Of a DNA stretch of 64,000 bases, positions 36,667 through 46,370 are shown in pieces (within the stretch, counting starts at the first letter, position 1; the number at the start of each line of letters is the position of its first letter). The notes below the pieces were generated by a model, which worked only from the letters and a program-made list of their open reading frames with translations, did no database searches and was not told where the DNA came from. The stretch is taken from assembly GCF_014636275.1 (NCBI RefSeq), contig NZ_BMEB01000001.1, forward strand, positions 859,468-923,467, written 5' to 3'. A program made the position numbers and the translations under genes. The stretch is from Cellulomonas carbonis (GTDB lineage: Bacteria; Actinomycetota; Actinomycetes; Actinomycetales; Cellulomonadaceae).

Positions 36667-38133
36667 GTGGTGACGGACCGTCGTCCGGGGCCGGGCGGGC
36701 CGGCCCCGGACGGGGCGGACGCGCGCGACGCACGTGACGCGCCGGCCGCCCGGCCCTACCGCGACGTGTCGCTGTGGCTCGACCAGGTGGCCGACGACGG
36801 CGACCGCCTCGAGCCGCGACCCGGGCTCGACCGCGCGACCGACGCCGACGTCGTCGTCGTGGGTGGCGGCCTCACGGGGCTGTGGACCGCGTACTACCTC
36901 ACCGCCGCCGATCCGACGCTCGACGTGCTCGTCGTCGAGCAGGAGGTCGTCGGCTTCGGAGCGAGCGGCCGCAACGGCGGGTGGTGCTCGGCGCTGTTCC
37001 CGACGTCGGCCGCTGGGCTCGCTCGTCGGCACGGGACGCCCGCCGCCCTGGCGATGCGGGCCGCGATGCGCGCGACCCTCGACGAGGTCGAGCGCGTCGT
37101 CGCCGTCGAGGACCTGCGGTGCGACCTCGTCCGCGGCGGCACGGTGACGCTCGCGCGCACCACTCCGCAGCTCGCACGCGCGCGCGCCGAGGCCGCCGAG
37201 GCCGAGCGGTGGGGCGACCGGTTGGACCTGCTCGGGGCGGAGGACGCACGGCGCCGGCTGGCCGGGCGGGGCACCCTGGGCGGCACGTGGACGCCGGACT
37301 GCCTGCGCGTCCAGCCCGCGCGGCTCGTCCGCGGCCTCGCGCGCGTCGTCGAGCGACGCGGTGCACGCGTCGCCGAGCGGACGCGCGCGGTGGAGGTCGC
37401 CCCGGGCCGCGTCGTCGTCGAGCACGCGGGGCGTCGTGCCGACGTCCGGGCGCGCTGGGTCGTGCGAGCGACCGAGGCCTGGACCGCGCGGCTGCCGGGG
37501 ACCCGCCGGGCCGTCGCGCCCGTGTACTCGCTCATGGTCGCGACCGAGCCGCTCCCCGAGGACGTCTGGGAGGGCATCGGCCTCGCGGAGGCCGAGACCT
37601 TCTCCGACCACCGCCACCTCGTCGTCTACGGGCAGCGCACCGCCGACGGCCGCCTGGCGTTCGGCGGCCGCGGTGCCCCGTACCACTGGGGCAGCGCGAT
37701 CCGGCCCGGATCCGACCGCGAGCCGACGGTGTTCGCGGCGCTCGAGAGGACCCTGCGCGACCTCCTCCCCCAGCTCGGCGCCGCACGCGTCACGCACCGC
37801 TGGGGCGGCCCGCTCGGGATCGCCAGGGACTGGCACGCGTCCGTGGGCGCCGACCCGCGCGGCCTCGCCTGGGCGGGCGGCTACGTGGGCGACGGCGTCG
37901 CCACGACGAACCTCGCGGGTCGCACGCTCGCCGACCTCGTCACCGGCCGGGACACCGCGCTGACCCGGCTGCCCTGGGTCGGCCACCGGTCACGCCCGTG
38001 GGAGCCCGAGCCGTTGCGCTGGCTCGGGATCAACGCGGGGCTCCGCGCCGCGGCGCTCGCGGACGTCGAGGAGCGGCTGACGGACCGCCCGAGCGCCGTC
38101 GCGCGCGTCATGGCTCCGCTCACGGGGCACTGA
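36667..38133 (+). CDS. FAD-dependent amine oxidase (DAO/PuuB-like)
   Basis: A 488-residue flavoprotein. The first 35 residues are low complexity. YRDVSLWLDQVADD, then the FAD-binding ADVVVVGGGLTGLWTAYYL near residues 58-78, and GFGASGRNGGWCSALFP follow, as in gamma-glutamylputrescine oxidases and related DAO enzymes. The C-terminal GGYVGDGVATTNLAGRTLADL completes the flavin domain. It probably oxidises a polyamine-derived secondary or primary amine with oxygen. No glutamylputrescine synthetase is in the window, so the substrate is uncertain. GTG at 36667 or 36670 may be used. Confidence 0.82.
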   Translation: MVTDRRPGPGGPAPDGADARDARDAPAARPYRDVSLWLDQVADDGDRLEPRPGLDRATDADVVVVGGGLTGLWTAYYLTAADPTLDVLVVEQEVVGFGASGRNGGWCSALFPTSAAGLARRHGTPAALAMRAAMRATLDEVERVVAVEDLRCDLVRGGTVTLARTTPQLARARAEAAEAERWGDRLDLLGAEDARRRLAGRGTLGGTWTPDCLRVQPARLVRGLARVVERRGARVAERTRAVEVAPGRVVVEHAGRRADVRARWVVRATEAWTARLPGTRRAVAPVYSLMVATEPLPEDVWEGIGLAEAETFSDHRHLVVYGQRTADGRLAFGGRGAPYHWGSAIRPGSDREPTVFAALERTLRDLLPQLGAARVTHRWGGPLGIARDWHASVGADPRGLAWAGGYVGDGVATTNLAGRTLADLVTGRDTALTRLPWVGHRSRPWEPEPLRWLGINAGLRAAALADVEERLTDRPSAVARVMAPLTGH

Positions 38134-38140
38134 GCCGCAC

Positions 38141-38190
38141 GGCGCCGGTCAGCGCCGGTCGGCGCCGGTCAGCGCCGGTCAGCGCCGGTC
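38141..38190. repeat. Five 10-bp tandem repeats across the dxr stop
   Basis: Five copies of (g/a)gcgccggtc lie head to tail. The last one overlaps the dxr stop codon, and the rest fill the 45-base gap to the convergent oxidase gene. A 10-base period does not keep the reading frame. The unit contains the palindrome ggcgcc in some copies. Confidence 0.9.
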
Positions 38191-39363
38191 GAGCAGCTCG
38201 TGCGTGCGGGCGCGCGCCCACGTCTCGGCCGCCAGGACGGTCTCGAGGTCGAGGTCGCCCTCGGCCCGGTGCTCGCAGAGCACGCGCTCGACCGTCGCGA
38301 CGACGTCCAGGAACCCGATCCGGCCTGCGAGGAACGCGTCGACGCACTCCTCGTTGGCGGCGTTGAGCACCGCCGGGTGCGTCGGGGACGCCTGCACCGC
38401 GTCGCGCGCGAGGCGCAGGGCGGGGAACACGTCGTCGTCGAGCGGCTCGAACGTCCAGGCCGTCGCCGACGTCCAGTCGCACGGCGGCACCGCGGACGGC
38501 ACCCGGTCGGGCCAGGCGAGGCCGAGCGCGATCGGCAGGCGCATGTCGGGCGGTGACGCCTGCGCGATGGTGGACCCGTCGACGAACTCGACCATCGAGT
38601 GCACGACGGACTGCGGGTGCACGACGACCTCGATGTCCTCGACCGGCACGTCGAAGAGCAGGTGCGCCTCGATGAGCTCGAGCCCCTTGTTGACGAGGGT
38701 CGCGGAGTTCACCGTCACGACCGGCCCCATCGACCAGGTCGGGTGCGCGAGCGCCTGCTCGGGCGTCACGGCCTTGACCTCGTCCCGGGTCCAGCCGCGG
38801 AAGGGACCGCCCGACGCGGTGAGCACGAGCCGTCGCACCTCGTCCCGCCGGCCGCCGCGCAGGCACTGGGCGATGGCGGAGTGCTCGGAGTCGACCGGCA
38901 CCACCTGGTCCGCGTGCCGCTGGGCGGCTCGGACGAGCGCCCCGCCGACGACGAGCGACTCCTTGTTCGCGAGCGCCAGCGTGCTGCCGGCCTCGAGCGC
39001 CGCGAGCGTGGGCCGCAAGCCGATCGACCCCGTGATCCCGTTGAGCACGACGTCGGCCCCGCGCCCCGCGAGGACCGTCGCGGCGTCCGGTCCGGTGATC
39101 AGCTCGACGCCCATCGCGCCGACGCCGCGCTCGGCGGCCACGCGCGTGACCGCCTCCAGCACGGCGACGCCCGCGCCCGGGTCGGCGACCGCGACCGTCG
39201 TCGCACCGGTCTCGACGACCTGCTCGGCCACGAGCCGGGGGTCACGGCCGCCCGCCGCGAGACCCACCACCCGGAAGCGGTCGGGGTTGCGGCGGACGAC
39301 GTCGACGGCCTGGGTGCCGATCGACCCCGTCGACCCGAGCAGGACCACGGTGCGCTGGTTCAC
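38179..39363 (-). CDS. dxr: 1-deoxy-D-xylulose-5-phosphate reductoisomerase
   Basis: A 394-residue enzyme, the second step of the MEP isoprenoid pathway, converting DXP to MEP with NADPH and a divalent metal. The NADPH motif [15 protein letters not shown] is at the N-terminus. [25 protein letters not shown] and ASGGPFRGW are active-site blocks. The C-terminal domain has [20 protein letters not shown]. The GTG at 39363 is favoured by CACAAT 6 bases upstream. It ends the rpsB-to-dxr direction; the usual next genes rip1 and ispG are 15 kb further on. Confidence 0.97.
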   Translation of the reverse strand: MNQRTVVLLGSTGSIGTQAVDVVRRNPDRFRVVGLAAGGRDPRLVAEQVVETGATTVAVADPGAGVAVLEAVTRVAAERGVGAMGVELITGPDAATVLAGRGADVVLNGITGSIGLRPTLAALEAGSTLALANKESLVVGGALVRAAQRHADQVVPVDSEHSAIAQCLRGGRRDEVRRLVLTASGGPFRGWTRDEVKAVTPEQALAHPTWSMGPVVTVNSATLVNKGLELIEAHLLFDVPVEDIEVVVHPQSVVHSMVEFVDGSTIAQASPPDMRLPIALGLAWPDRVPSAVPPCDWTSATAWTFEPLDDDVFPALRLARDAVQASPTHPAVLNAANEECVDAFLAGRIGFLDVVATVERVLCEHRAEGDLDLETVLAAETWARARTHELLDRR

Positions 39364-39369
39364 CCCGGC

Positions 39370-39389
39370 ATTGTGCAGCAGCGGCGCGG
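39370..39389 (-). promoter_or_regulatory. Promoter-like element in front of dxr
   Basis: It ends in CACAAT, 6 bases before the GTG start, and matches 19 of 20 bases of the element before the GNAT gene at 20400-20419. Probably a leaderless promoter with shared control. Confidence 0.5.
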
Positions 39390-39424
39390 CGCGGCGTGGC
39401 GGGTGGCGCACGAGCGCGGCGCCG

Positions 39425-39976
39425 TCACTCGACGCCGAGCAGCACCTCGACCGCGCGGGCGCAGAACGCGTCGACCGCGGGCTCGCCGTACGCCTTGGCG
39501 CCGCGCGCCCGACGGAACGTGGCGCCCCGGACCTCCTCGGACGTCAGGCTCTGGCCGTGGTCGAAGTAGTCGACGAGGCGGTGGCACAACGCGTCGACGT
39601 CCTCCGGCAGGTAGCCCTGCTGACCCCGGCGCGCCGGCGCGAACCGCTCGCCGTCGGGCCGCGTGAGGCGGCCGTAGAGGGTGCGGGCCTGGCCGGCGAG
39701 GTGGTCCATCCACGCCTGCTGGCCGTTCGCCGCGATGAACTCGGTCCGCTGACGCGCGACGAAAGCGCGCTCCAGGCGGTCCATGGCCGCGTCGACGGGT
39801 CCGGTCGCGTACCCGCCGCGCACGAGGTCGAACGCGGTCTCGCGGACCTCCGCCGCGGTGAGCGGCTCGTGGCCGTCGCCCTCGTAGACGCGGCGGGCGC
39901 GCGAGAAGAACTCGTCGACCTGCGCGGGGTCGTACCCCGAGCGCAGGCGGCCGACGGTGCGGAACAGGGTCGTCAT
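39425..39976 (-). CDS. DivIVA-domain protein
   Basis: A 183-residue protein with two similar N-terminal-DivIVA-like (DivI1A) segments: [20 protein letters not shown] near residues 5-24 and [20 protein letters not shown] near 124-143. The arrangement suggests an internal duplication. It lacks the long coiled coil of Wag31/DivIVA, so it is not the main polar growth organiser. Its role is unknown. The ATG overlaps the rlmN stop (ATGA), and dxr follows. Confidence 0.8.
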   Translation of the reverse strand: MTTLFRTVGRLRSGYDPAQVDEFFSRARRVYEGDGHEPLTAAEVRETAFDLVRGGYATGPVDAAMDRLERAFVARQRTEFIAANGQQAWMDHLAGQARTLYGRLTRPDGERFAPARRGQQGYLPEDVDALCHRLVDYFDHGQSLTSEEVRGATFRRARGAKAYGEPAVDAFCARAVEVLLGVE

Positions 39977-41124
39977 CGGTCCTCCGCTGCGAGCTGGCCA
40001 CAGGCCCCGTCGATGTCGCTGCCGCGGGTGTCCCGGACGGTCGTCGGGATCCCGGCAGCGCGAAGTCGTGCGACGAACTCCGCCTCGACGGCGCGCTCGC
40101 TCGCGGTCCAGATCGACCCCGGCGTCGGGTTCAGCGGGATCGGGTTGACGTGCACCCAGCCCCGCCCCCGCGCCAGGAGCTTCTCCGCGAGGAGGTCGGC
40201 GCGCCAGGCGTGGTCGTTCATGTCCTTGATGAGGGCGTACTCGATGCTCACGCGTCGTCCGCTCGACTCGAAGAACCGCCGCGCCGCGTCGAGCGCCTCG
40301 TCGACGGTCCACCGGGTGTTGATCGGCACGAGCTCGCTGCGCAGCTCGTCGTCGGGAGCGTGCAGCGACAGGGCGAGCGTCACCGGGATGCCGGTCGCCG
40401 CGAGCTTGTCGATCGCCGGGACGAGCCCGACGGTCGACACCGTGACGTTCCGCGCCGAGAGACCGAGACCCTCGGGGGCCGGGGCGACGAAGCGACGGAC
40501 GGCGTCGACCACGGTGCGGTAGTTGGCGAGGGGCTCGCCCATGCCCATGAAGACGACGTTGGTCAGCCGACCGGGCCCGCCCGCGACCTCGCCCCGCTGC
40601 AGGGCGCGCGCCGCGTGCCGGACCTGCTCGACGATCTCCGCCGTCGAGAGGTTGCGCGTGAGGCCCTGCTGCCCGGTCGCGCAGAACGGGCACGCCATGC
40701 CGCAGCCGGCCTGGCTCGAGACGCACAGCGTCGCCCGTCCGGGGTAGCGCATGAGGACCGACTCGACCTTGACGCCGTCGAACAGGCTCCACAGCGTCTT
40801 CACCGTCGTCCCCGCGTCCGCGGTGAACGTGCGCACGGGCCGCAGGAGCGGCGGGAAGAGCTCGCCCACGAGCGCGTCGCGGGTCGCCTTGGGCAGGTCC
40901 GTCATCTCGTCGGCGTCGGCCGACAGGTGGCCGAAGTAGTGCGTCGCGAGCTGCTTGGCGCGGAACGGCTTCTCGCCGAGCTCGGTGACCGCGGTCGCAC
41001 GCTCCTCGGCGGTCAGGTCGGCGAAGTGCCGCGGCGGCTTGCCGCGACGCGGGGCGCTCATCGTGAGCGTCAGGGGGGCGCGACCCTCGGCGGAGGGCCG
41101 GACCTCGTCAGCACGGGCGTTCAC
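39973..41124 (-). CDS. rlmN: Dual-specificity RNA methyltransferase RlmN
   Basis: A 383-residue radical-SAM enzyme that methylates C2 of A2503 in 23S rRNA and A37 of some tRNAs. The cluster motif CxxxCxxC is CGMACPFC. Other marks are [38 protein letters not shown] and a late Cys in DGACGQL. The GTG at 41124 gives a 21-residue leader before [13 protein letters not shown]; the ATG at 41061 is an alternative. It lies between cdsA and the DivIVA-domain gene. Confidence 0.96.
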   Translation of the reverse strand: MNARADEVRPSAEGRAPLTLTMSAPRRGKPPRHFADLTAEERATAVTELGEKPFRAKQLATHYFGHLSADADEMTDLPKATRDALVGELFPPLLRPVRTFTADAGTTVKTLWSLFDGVKVESVLMRYPGRATLCVSSQAGCGMACPFCATGQQGLTRNLSTAEIVEQVRHAARALQRGEVAGGPGRLTNVVFMGMGEPLANYRTVVDAVRRFVAPAPEGLGLSARNVTVSTVGLVPAIDKLAATGIPVTLALSLHAPDDELRSELVPINTRWTVDEALDAARRFFESSGRRVSIEYALIKDMNDHAWRADLLAEKLLARGRGWVHVNPIPLNPTPGSIWTASERAVEAEFVARLRAAGIPTTVRDTRGSDIDGACGQLAAEDR

Positions 41125-41140
41125 AGCACAGGTCCCATCG

Positions 41141-42001
41141 TCAGTCGCCCACGACCGGGAGGGCCATGAGGAGCACCACGTACACCAGGGGTGCCGTGAG
41201 CAGGAGCGAGTCGAGGCGGTCGAGCACGCCGCCGTGGCCGGGCAGCAGCGTGCCCATGTCCTTGAGCTCGAGGTCGCGCTTGAGGAGCGACTCGGCGAGG
41301 TCCCCGATGGTCGAGGTGAGCACCGCGGCGACGCCGAGGAGGACGCCGAGCGCAGGCGACGCGCCGAAGCCCCAGACGAGCCCGACCGCCCCGACGACGG
41401 ACGCGAGCACGACCGACCCGCCGAGACCCTCCCAGGTCTTCTTCGGGCTGACGGACGGCGCGAGCGGGTGGCGTCCGGCGAGCACCCCGGCGACGTAGCC
41501 GCCCGTGTCGCTCGCCACCGCGAGGAGCACGAACAGCAGCACGCGCCGCGGACCGTCGGCCTCGGCGAGCATGAGCATCACGAAGCCGCCCATGAACGGC
41601 ACGTACGCCGTCGCGAACGTCCCCGCGGCCGCGTCGCGGACGGCGGCCGGACCGCTCCCGTCCAGGACGCGCCACACCACGACCCCGCCCGCGGTCAGCA
41701 GGAACGCGACGTAGAGCGCCTCGGCACCCGAGACGTACGACGACACGAGGATGCCGGTCGAGCCGACGAGCATCGGCAGCAGCGGCGGGTGGATCCCGCG
41801 CCGGCCGACGGCCTGCGTCAGCTCGTACAGCGCGGCGCCGCACGCGACGACCGCGAGGACGAGGAACAGCTCCTTGCGGACGAACAGCGAGAGCAGGACG
41901 AGCGTGAGCAGGCCGAGGCCGACCGCGACCGCCAGAGGGAGGTTGCGGCCGGCCCGTGGCGCAGTGCGCTGCACGGCATCGGCACCTGCGAGATCAGCCA
42001 T
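41141..42001 (-). CDS. cdsA: Phosphatidate cytidylyltransferase
   Basis: A 286-residue membrane enzyme with about eight helices that makes CDP-diacylglycerol from phosphatidate and CTP, the branch point to phospholipids. The signature is split between [12 protein letters not shown] near residue 192 and [15 protein letters not shown] near 253. The ATG shares a base with the frr stop (TGATG), the usual frr-cdsA order. Confidence 0.95.
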   Translation of the reverse strand: MADLAGADAVQRTAPRAGRNLPLAVAVGLGLLTLVLLSLFVRKELFLVLAVVACGAALYELTQAVGRRGIHPPLLPMLVGSTGILVSSYVSGAEALYVAFLLTAGGVVVWRVLDGSGPAAVRDAAAGTFATAYVPFMGGFVMLMLAEADGPRRVLLFVLLAVASDTGGYVAGVLAGRHPLAPSVSPKKTWEGLGGSVVLASVVGAVGLVWGFGASPALGVLLGVAAVLTSTIGDLAESLLKRDLELKDMGTLLPGHGGVLDRLDSLLLTAPLVYVVLLMALPVVGD

Positions 42002-42558
42002 CAGACCTCGAGCAGCTCGCTCTCCTTGTGGGCGAGCACCTGGTCGATCAGCTCGACGTGCTTCTTGGTGAGCGACTCGAGCTCCTTCTCCGCACGCGTG
42101 ACCTCGTCCTCGCCGGCCTCGCCGTCCTTGACGATGCGGTCGAGCTCCTCCTTCGCACGACGTCGGACGTTGCGCACGGAGACGCGCGCCTCCTCCGCCT
42201 TGTGCTTGGCGAGCTTCACGTAGTCGCGGCGACGCTCCTCGGTCAGCTGCGGGAGGACGACGCGGATGATCCGACCGTCGTTGCTCGGGTTCACGCCGAG
42301 GTCCGAGTCGCGCAGCGCACGCTCGATGCTGCCGAGCGCGCTCTGGTCGAACGGGGTGATGAGGATCGTGCGCGCCTCGGGCGTCGTGAACGAGGCGAGC
42401 TGCTGCAGCGGCGTGGGGGCGCCGTAGTACTCCACCTGGATCTTGGTGAACATCGCGGGGTTGGCCCGGCCCGTCCGGATGGTCGCCATGTCCTCCTTGG
42501 CGACCTCGACCGCCTTGTCCATCTTCTCCTCGGCCTCGAGGAGGGTCTCGTCGATCAC
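42001..42558 (-). CDS. frr: Ribosome recycling factor
   Basis: A 185-residue tRNA-shaped factor that splits post-termination ribosomes with EF-G. Typical segments are [29 protein letters not shown], and [34 protein letters not shown]. It starts with GTG at 42558 (GTGATCGACGAG) with AGGAGCACC upstream. It lies 36 bases after pyrH. Confidence 0.97.
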   Translation of the reverse strand: MIDETLLEAEEKMDKAVEVAKEDMATIRTGRANPAMFTKIQVEYYGAPTPLQQLASFTTPEARTILITPFDQSALGSIERALRDSDLGVNPSNDGRIIRVVLPQLTEERRRDYVKLAKHKAEEARVSVRNVRRRAKEELDRIVKDGEAGEDEVTRAEKELESLTKKHVELIDQVLAHKESELLEV

Positions 42559-42594
42559 CGGTGCTCCTTCGTCTCGTCGTCGTGCCGCGTCCGG

Positions 42595-43347
42595 TCAGCC
42601 GGCCGTGAGCAGCGTGCCGATCTTCTCACCCCGGAGCGCACGCGTGACGTTGCCCGCGGCCTCCATGCCGAAGACGCGCATGCGCACGCCGTTGTCGCGG
42701 CACAGGCTCAGCGCGGTCGCGTCCATGACCTCCAGGCCCTCGACGAGCGCCTCGGTGTAGGTGAGCTGGTCGAGGCGCACCGCGTCGGGGTTCGAGCGCG
42801 GGTCCGCCGAGTAGACGCCGTCCACGCCGTTCTTGCCCATCAGGACCTCGTCGCAGTGCGTCTCGAGCGCACGCTGGACCGAGACCGTGTCGGTCGAGAA
42901 GAAGGGCATGCCGGCCCCGGCCCCGAAGATGACGACGCGGCCCTTCTCGAGGTGACGGATCGCCTTGAGCGGGATGTACGGCTCCGCGACCTGACCCATC
43001 GTGATCGCGGTCTGCACGCGGGTGCTGACCCCCGCCTGCTCGAGGAAGTCCTGCAGCGCGAGGCAGTTCATCACCGTGCCGAGCATGCCCATGTAGTCGG
43101 CGCGAGCCCGGTCCAGGCCGCGCTGGGACAGCTCGGCACCCCGGAAGAAGTTGCCGCCGCCGACGACGATCGCGACCTGGACGCCCTCGCGCGCCGCGTC
43201 GGCGATCTCCCCCGCGATGCGCTGCACCACGTCGGCCGCGAGGCCGATGCCGCCCCCGCCGAACGTCTCGCCGGAGAGCTTGAGGAGCACACGCCGGGCC
43301 TGGTGGGCGCGGGACGGGTGCACGGGTGCGATCTGGTCCTGCGTCAC
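42595..43347 (-). CDS. pyrH: UMP kinase
   Basis: A 250-residue hexameric amino-acid-kinase-fold enzyme that makes UDP from UMP. The phosphate-binding N-terminus is [14 protein letters not shown], followed by [24 protein letters not shown] and [12 protein letters not shown]. The GTG at 43347 has GGAGGAAGC upstream. A 14-bp perfect stem-loop separates it from tsf. Confidence 0.97.
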   Translation of the reverse strand: MTQDQIAPVHPSRAHQARRVLLKLSGETFGGGGIGLAADVVQRIAGEIADAAREGVQVAIVVGGGNFFRGAELSQRGLDRARADYMGMLGTVMNCLALQDFLEQAGVSTRVQTAITMGQVAEPYIPLKAIRHLEKGRVVIFGAGAGMPFFSTDTVSVQRALETHCDEVLMGKNGVDGVYSADPRSNPDAVRLDQLTYTEALVEGLEVMDATALSLCRDNGVRMRVFGMEAAGNVTRALRGEKIGTLLTAG

Positions 43348-43392
43348 GCTTCCTCCACGGTGTTCGGGCCGGGACGCGAGTCCCCCTGGTGC

Positions 43393-43434
43393 ACGACGGC
43401 GGCCCGGGCCACCAGGACCGCGGGCCGCCGTCGT
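43393..43434 (-). terminator. 14-bp perfect stem-loop between tsf and pyrH
   Basis: Bases 43393-43406 pair perfectly with 43421-43434 around a 14-base loop, 20 bases past the tsf stop. There is no T-run; terminator, attenuator or mRNA-stability element. Confidence 0.7.
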
Positions 43435-43453
43435 GACGCTACAGGTCGGTCGG

Positions 43454-44293
43454 TCAGGCGCCGACCCGGAAGCGGGCGAACGCCGTGACGGTGCCGCCGG
43501 CCTCGGTGAGCACCTGGCCGACGGACTTCTTCGGGTCCTTCGCGAACGCCTGGTCCACGAGCACCGACTCCTTGAAGAAGCCGTTCAGGCGCCCCTCGAC
43601 GATCTTGGGGAGCGCGGCCTCGGGCTTGCCCTCGTTGCGCGAGGTCTCCTCCGCGATGCGGCGCTCGGACTCGACCGTCTCGGCGGGGACCTCGTCGCGC
43701 GTCAGGTACGCGGGCGAGTACGCCGCGATGTGCATCGCGACGTCGCGCGCGACCTCAGCACCCTTGGCGTCGGAGCCGACGAGGACGCCGACCTGGGGCG
43801 GGAGGTCCTTGTTGACCTTGTGCAGGTAGACCGCGACCTTCTCGGCGGACACCCGGGCGACGCGGCGGAGGACGACCTTCTCGCCGAGCGTCGCGGCGGT
43901 CTCGTCGATCGTCTCCTGCACGGTGCGGCCGTCCAGGTCGGAGGCGAGCACGGCGGCGACGTCGTCGGTCCCGGCCGCGACCGTGGCGGCGAGCACCTTG
44001 TCGGCGAGCGCCACGAACGTCGCGTTCTTGGCGACGAAGTCCGTCTCGGAGTTCAGCTCGATGAGGACGCCGGTCTGGCCCTCGGCGCCGTCCTCGACGT
44101 GCGCGGCGACGAGGCCGTCCGACGCGGCGCGACCCTCACGCTTGCTGACGCCCTTGAGCCCCTTGACGCGGATGATCTCGAGCGCCTTCTCGGCGTCGCC
44201 GTTCGCCTCGTCCAGGGCCTTCTTGACGTCGAGCATGCCGGCGCCGGTGCGCTCGCGGAGCGCCTTGATGTCTGCGGCGGTGTAGTTCGCCAT
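43454..44293 (-). CDS. tsf: Elongation factor Ts
   Basis: A 279-residue nucleotide-exchange factor for EF-Tu. The N-terminal UBA-like domain carries [19 protein letters not shown]. The core has TDFVAKN and VAMHIAA. ATG at 44293, 34 bases beyond the rpsB terminator-like hairpin. Standard rpsB-tsf pair. Confidence 0.97.
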   Translation of the reverse strand: MANYTAADIKALRERTGAGMLDVKKALDEANGDAEKALEIIRVKGLKGVSKREGRAASDGLVAAHVEDGAEGQTGVLIELNSETDFVAKNATFVALADKVLAATVAAGTDDVAAVLASDLDGRTVQETIDETAATLGEKVVLRRVARVSAEKVAVYLHKVNKDLPPQVGVLVGSDAKGAEVARDVAMHIAAYSPAYLTRDEVPAETVESERRIAEETSRNEGKPEAALPKIVEGRLNGFFKESVLVDQAFAKDPKKSVGQVLTEAGGTVTAFARFRVGA

Positions 44294-44326
44294 GGGTTCG
44301 TGTCCCTCTGTCTGTCGGCTCAGGGC

Positions 44327-44359
44327 GGCCCGACCGGCCGGGTTCCGGCCGGTCGGGCC
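44327..44359 (-). terminator. 13-bp perfect stem-loop between rpsB and tsf
   Basis: Bases 44327-44339 pair perfectly with 44347-44359 around a 7-base loop, 25 bases past the rpsB stop. Such hairpins commonly reduce tsf transcription relative to rpsB. Confidence 0.7.
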
Positions 44360-44383
44360 CTGGTCAGGTGCGCAGCGCGCGGG

Positions 44384-45421
44384 TCAGGCGGAGGCGGTGT
44401 CCTCGGCGGCGGGCTCCGAGGCACCTGCGGCCTCGGCGGCCGGCGCCGCGTCCTGGCCCGACGGCGCCGCGGCGTCGTCCGTGGTCGTCCCGATCGCGTC
44501 GACCGGGCTCTCGACCTCGGCCGCGGCGGCCTCGGCGGTCGCGGGCAGGTCGTCGGCCTCGACCGGGGCGGCCGGCTCGGCGTGGTCGCCGCGCTCGGCC
44601 ACCTTGGGCTCCGTGTGGACCTCGGCACCGGTGCCCGCGTCGCCGGCGCCGGCGAGGAGCTCGCGCTCCCACTCGGCGAGCGGCTCGGCGGTCGCGTCGG
44701 CCGCACCCTCGGCCTGCGCCTGACGACCCGAGTGGCGGGCCATGAGGCCCTCGGCAGCGGCGTCCGCGATCACGCGGGTGAGCAGCGTGACGGCGCGGAT
44801 CGCGTCGTCGTTGCCGGGGATCTGGTAGTCGACCAGGTCGGGGTCGCAGTTCGTGTCGAGGATCGCGACGACCGGGATGCCCAGCTTGCGCGCCTCGTCG
44901 ACGGCGAGGTGCTCCTTGTTGGTGTCGACGACCCAGATGGCCGAGGGCACCTTCGCCATGTCGCGGATGCCGCCCAGCGTCTTCGCGAGCTTGTCCTTCT
45001 CGCGACGCATGATCAGCAGCTCCTTCTTGGTGTAGCCGCTGCCCGCCACGTCGTCGAAGTCGATCTCCTCGAGCTCCTTGAGGCGCTGGAGCCGCTTGTT
45101 GACCGTGGTGAAGTTGGTCAGCATGCCGCCGAGCCAGCGCTGGTTGACGTAGGGCATGCCGACGCGCGCGGCCTGCTCGGCCACGGGCTCCTGGGCCTGC
45201 TTCTTGGTGCCGACGAAGAGGATCGTCCCGCCGTGCGCGACGGTCTCCTTGACGAACTCGTACGCGCGGTCGATGTACGACAGCGACTGCTGGAGGTCGA
45301 CGATGTAGATGCCGTTGCGCTCCGTGAAGATGAAGCGCTTCATCTTCGGGTTCCACCGGCGGGTCTGGTGCCCGAAGTGGACACCGCTCTCGAGCAGCTG
45401 GCGCATGGTCACGACGGCCAT
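44384..45421 (-). CDS. rpsB: 30S ribosomal protein S2
   Basis: A 345-residue S2. The conserved body ([27 protein letters not shown] to [17 protein letters not shown]) ends near residue 230. The remaining 110 residues are an acidic Ala/Glu/Asp-rich tail, probably disordered and far longer than in most S2 proteins (about 240-280 total). S2 sits on the 30S head and body. The ATG at 45421 has GGAAGGA upstream, and a 9-bp hairpin directly precedes that site. Confidence 0.96.
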   Translation of the reverse strand: MAVVTMRQLLESGVHFGHQTRRWNPKMKRFIFTERNGIYIVDLQQSLSYIDRAYEFVKETVAHGGTILFVGTKKQAQEPVAEQAARVGMPYVNQRWLGGMLTNFTTVNKRLQRLKELEEIDFDDVAGSGYTKKELLIMRREKDKLAKTLGGIRDMAKVPSAIWVVDTNKEHLAVDEARKLGIPVVAILDTNCDPDLVDYQIPGNDDAIRAVTLLTRVIADAAAEGLMARHSGRQAQAEGAADATAEPLAEWERELLAGAGDAGTGAEVHTEPKVAERGDHAEPAAPVEADDLPATAEAAAAEVESPVDAIGTTTDDAAAPSGQDAAPAAEAAGASEPAAEDTASA

Positions 45422-45435
45422 GGCACGTCCTTCCG

Positions 45436-45457
45436 GCGCGGCTGGTCGCAGCCGCGC
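45436..45457 (-). promoter_or_regulatory. Leader hairpin next to the rpsB ribosome-binding site
   Basis: A 9-bp stem (45436-45444 with 45449-45457) with a 4-base loop lies immediately upstream of the purine-rich site of rpsB. A position like this can be used for S2 feedback control, but no family match is claimed. The rest of the 384-base gap 45422-45805 is G/C-rich with no tRNA, promoter or gene I can support. Confidence 0.4.
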
Positions 45458-45805
45458 AAGTGCAGGCGGGTCCGGCCGAGGCCGTCCCGCGATCCGGTTG
45501 TCGACGCCGGCTCGGTGCCGGACGTCCCTGGCGCCTGCGGTGCCGACACCGGGCACGAGGCCCGGACCGTCGTCGGCACGCGCCCGACCTGCGACCCGGG
45601 GGCCGCTCGCGGTCGGTGGGAGGCGCGCGATGTCACCCGGCGGACCGGGTGCAACGGAAAGCGTACCCGACGCGGGGCGGGCGGTGGACCGCACGCCGGG
45701 GGCACGGGTCCCCCGCCGGCGTCCCCGGTGGCAGGGGCGGCCCCGCGTCCACAGGCACCCGGGTCCCGCCCGCCCGGCGTCCGACGACGGCTCCACCGTT
45801 GCGGC

Positions 45806-46333
45806 ATGCGCGCACGCCCCCTCCCCGCCGTCCTGGTCACGGTGACGCTCACGACGCTCCTCGGCCTGCAGGCCGTCGTCGGCGGTGACCTCGCGTGGGC
45901 GTCGGCGGTCCCCGTCCCGTCGGTCGTGGTGCGCGTGCCCGTCGACGGGACCGCACGCGTGCTGCGGCTGTTCGACCCGCCCGCGCAGCGGTGGTCCCGG
46001 GGCCACAGGGGCGTGGACGTCGAGACGGGACCGGGCGGGCTCGTGCTGGCACCCGCGGACGGGACGGTCGCGTTCGTCGGCCGGGTCGTGGACCGTGGCG
46101 TGGTCTCGATCGACCACGCGGGAGCGCTCCGCTCGAGCCTCGAGCCGGTCACGGCGACGGTCGCGGCCGGCGACGTGGTCGCCGCGGGCGACGTCATCGG
46201 CGTCGTGGAGCAGGGATCCACGCACTGCCGGGGACCGTGCGTGCACTGGGGCGTGCGGCGGGGCGGCACCTACGTCGACCCGCTGGGGCTGCTGCCCGGT
46301 GCGCGGGAGGTTCGCCTCCTGCCGAGGCCGTGA
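45806..46333 (+). CDS. M23-family peptidase/LysM-less LytM protein
   Basis: A 175-residue exported protein. A signal peptide with hydrophobic core [17 protein letters not shown] ends near residue 33. The M23 domain follows: zinc ligands His67 and Asp71 in [10 protein letters not shown], and His147 in [16 protein letters not shown]. The residue two before His147, usually His in HxH, is Cys145. It may cleave peptidoglycan cross-links or be a non-catalytic activator. It stands alone between the rpsB leader and whiG, convergent with whiG. Confidence 0.82.
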   Translation: MRARPLPAVLVTVTLTTLLGLQAVVGGDLAWASAVPVPSVVVRVPVDGTARVLRLFDPPAQRWSRGHRGVDVETGPGGLVLAPADGTVAFVGRVVDRGVVSIDHAGALRSSLEPVTATVAAGDVVAAGDVIGVVEQGSTHCRGPCVHWGVRRGGTYVDPLGLLPGAREVRLLPRP

Positions 46334-46370
46334 GCGTGAGCTCACCGCAGACCCCCCGCGCCCGTGGCCT

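Noticed and set aside
38141..38190. Possible CRISPR or attachment-site repeats next to the island
   Set aside because: Contiguous 10-base units with no spacers; no integrase nearby and no matching copy at the left island edge (23.0-23.2 kb).
45422..45805. tRNA or small RNA gene in the rpsB upstream gap
   Set aside because: No T-loop or anticodon-stem pattern was found on either strand; only short G/C hairpins.
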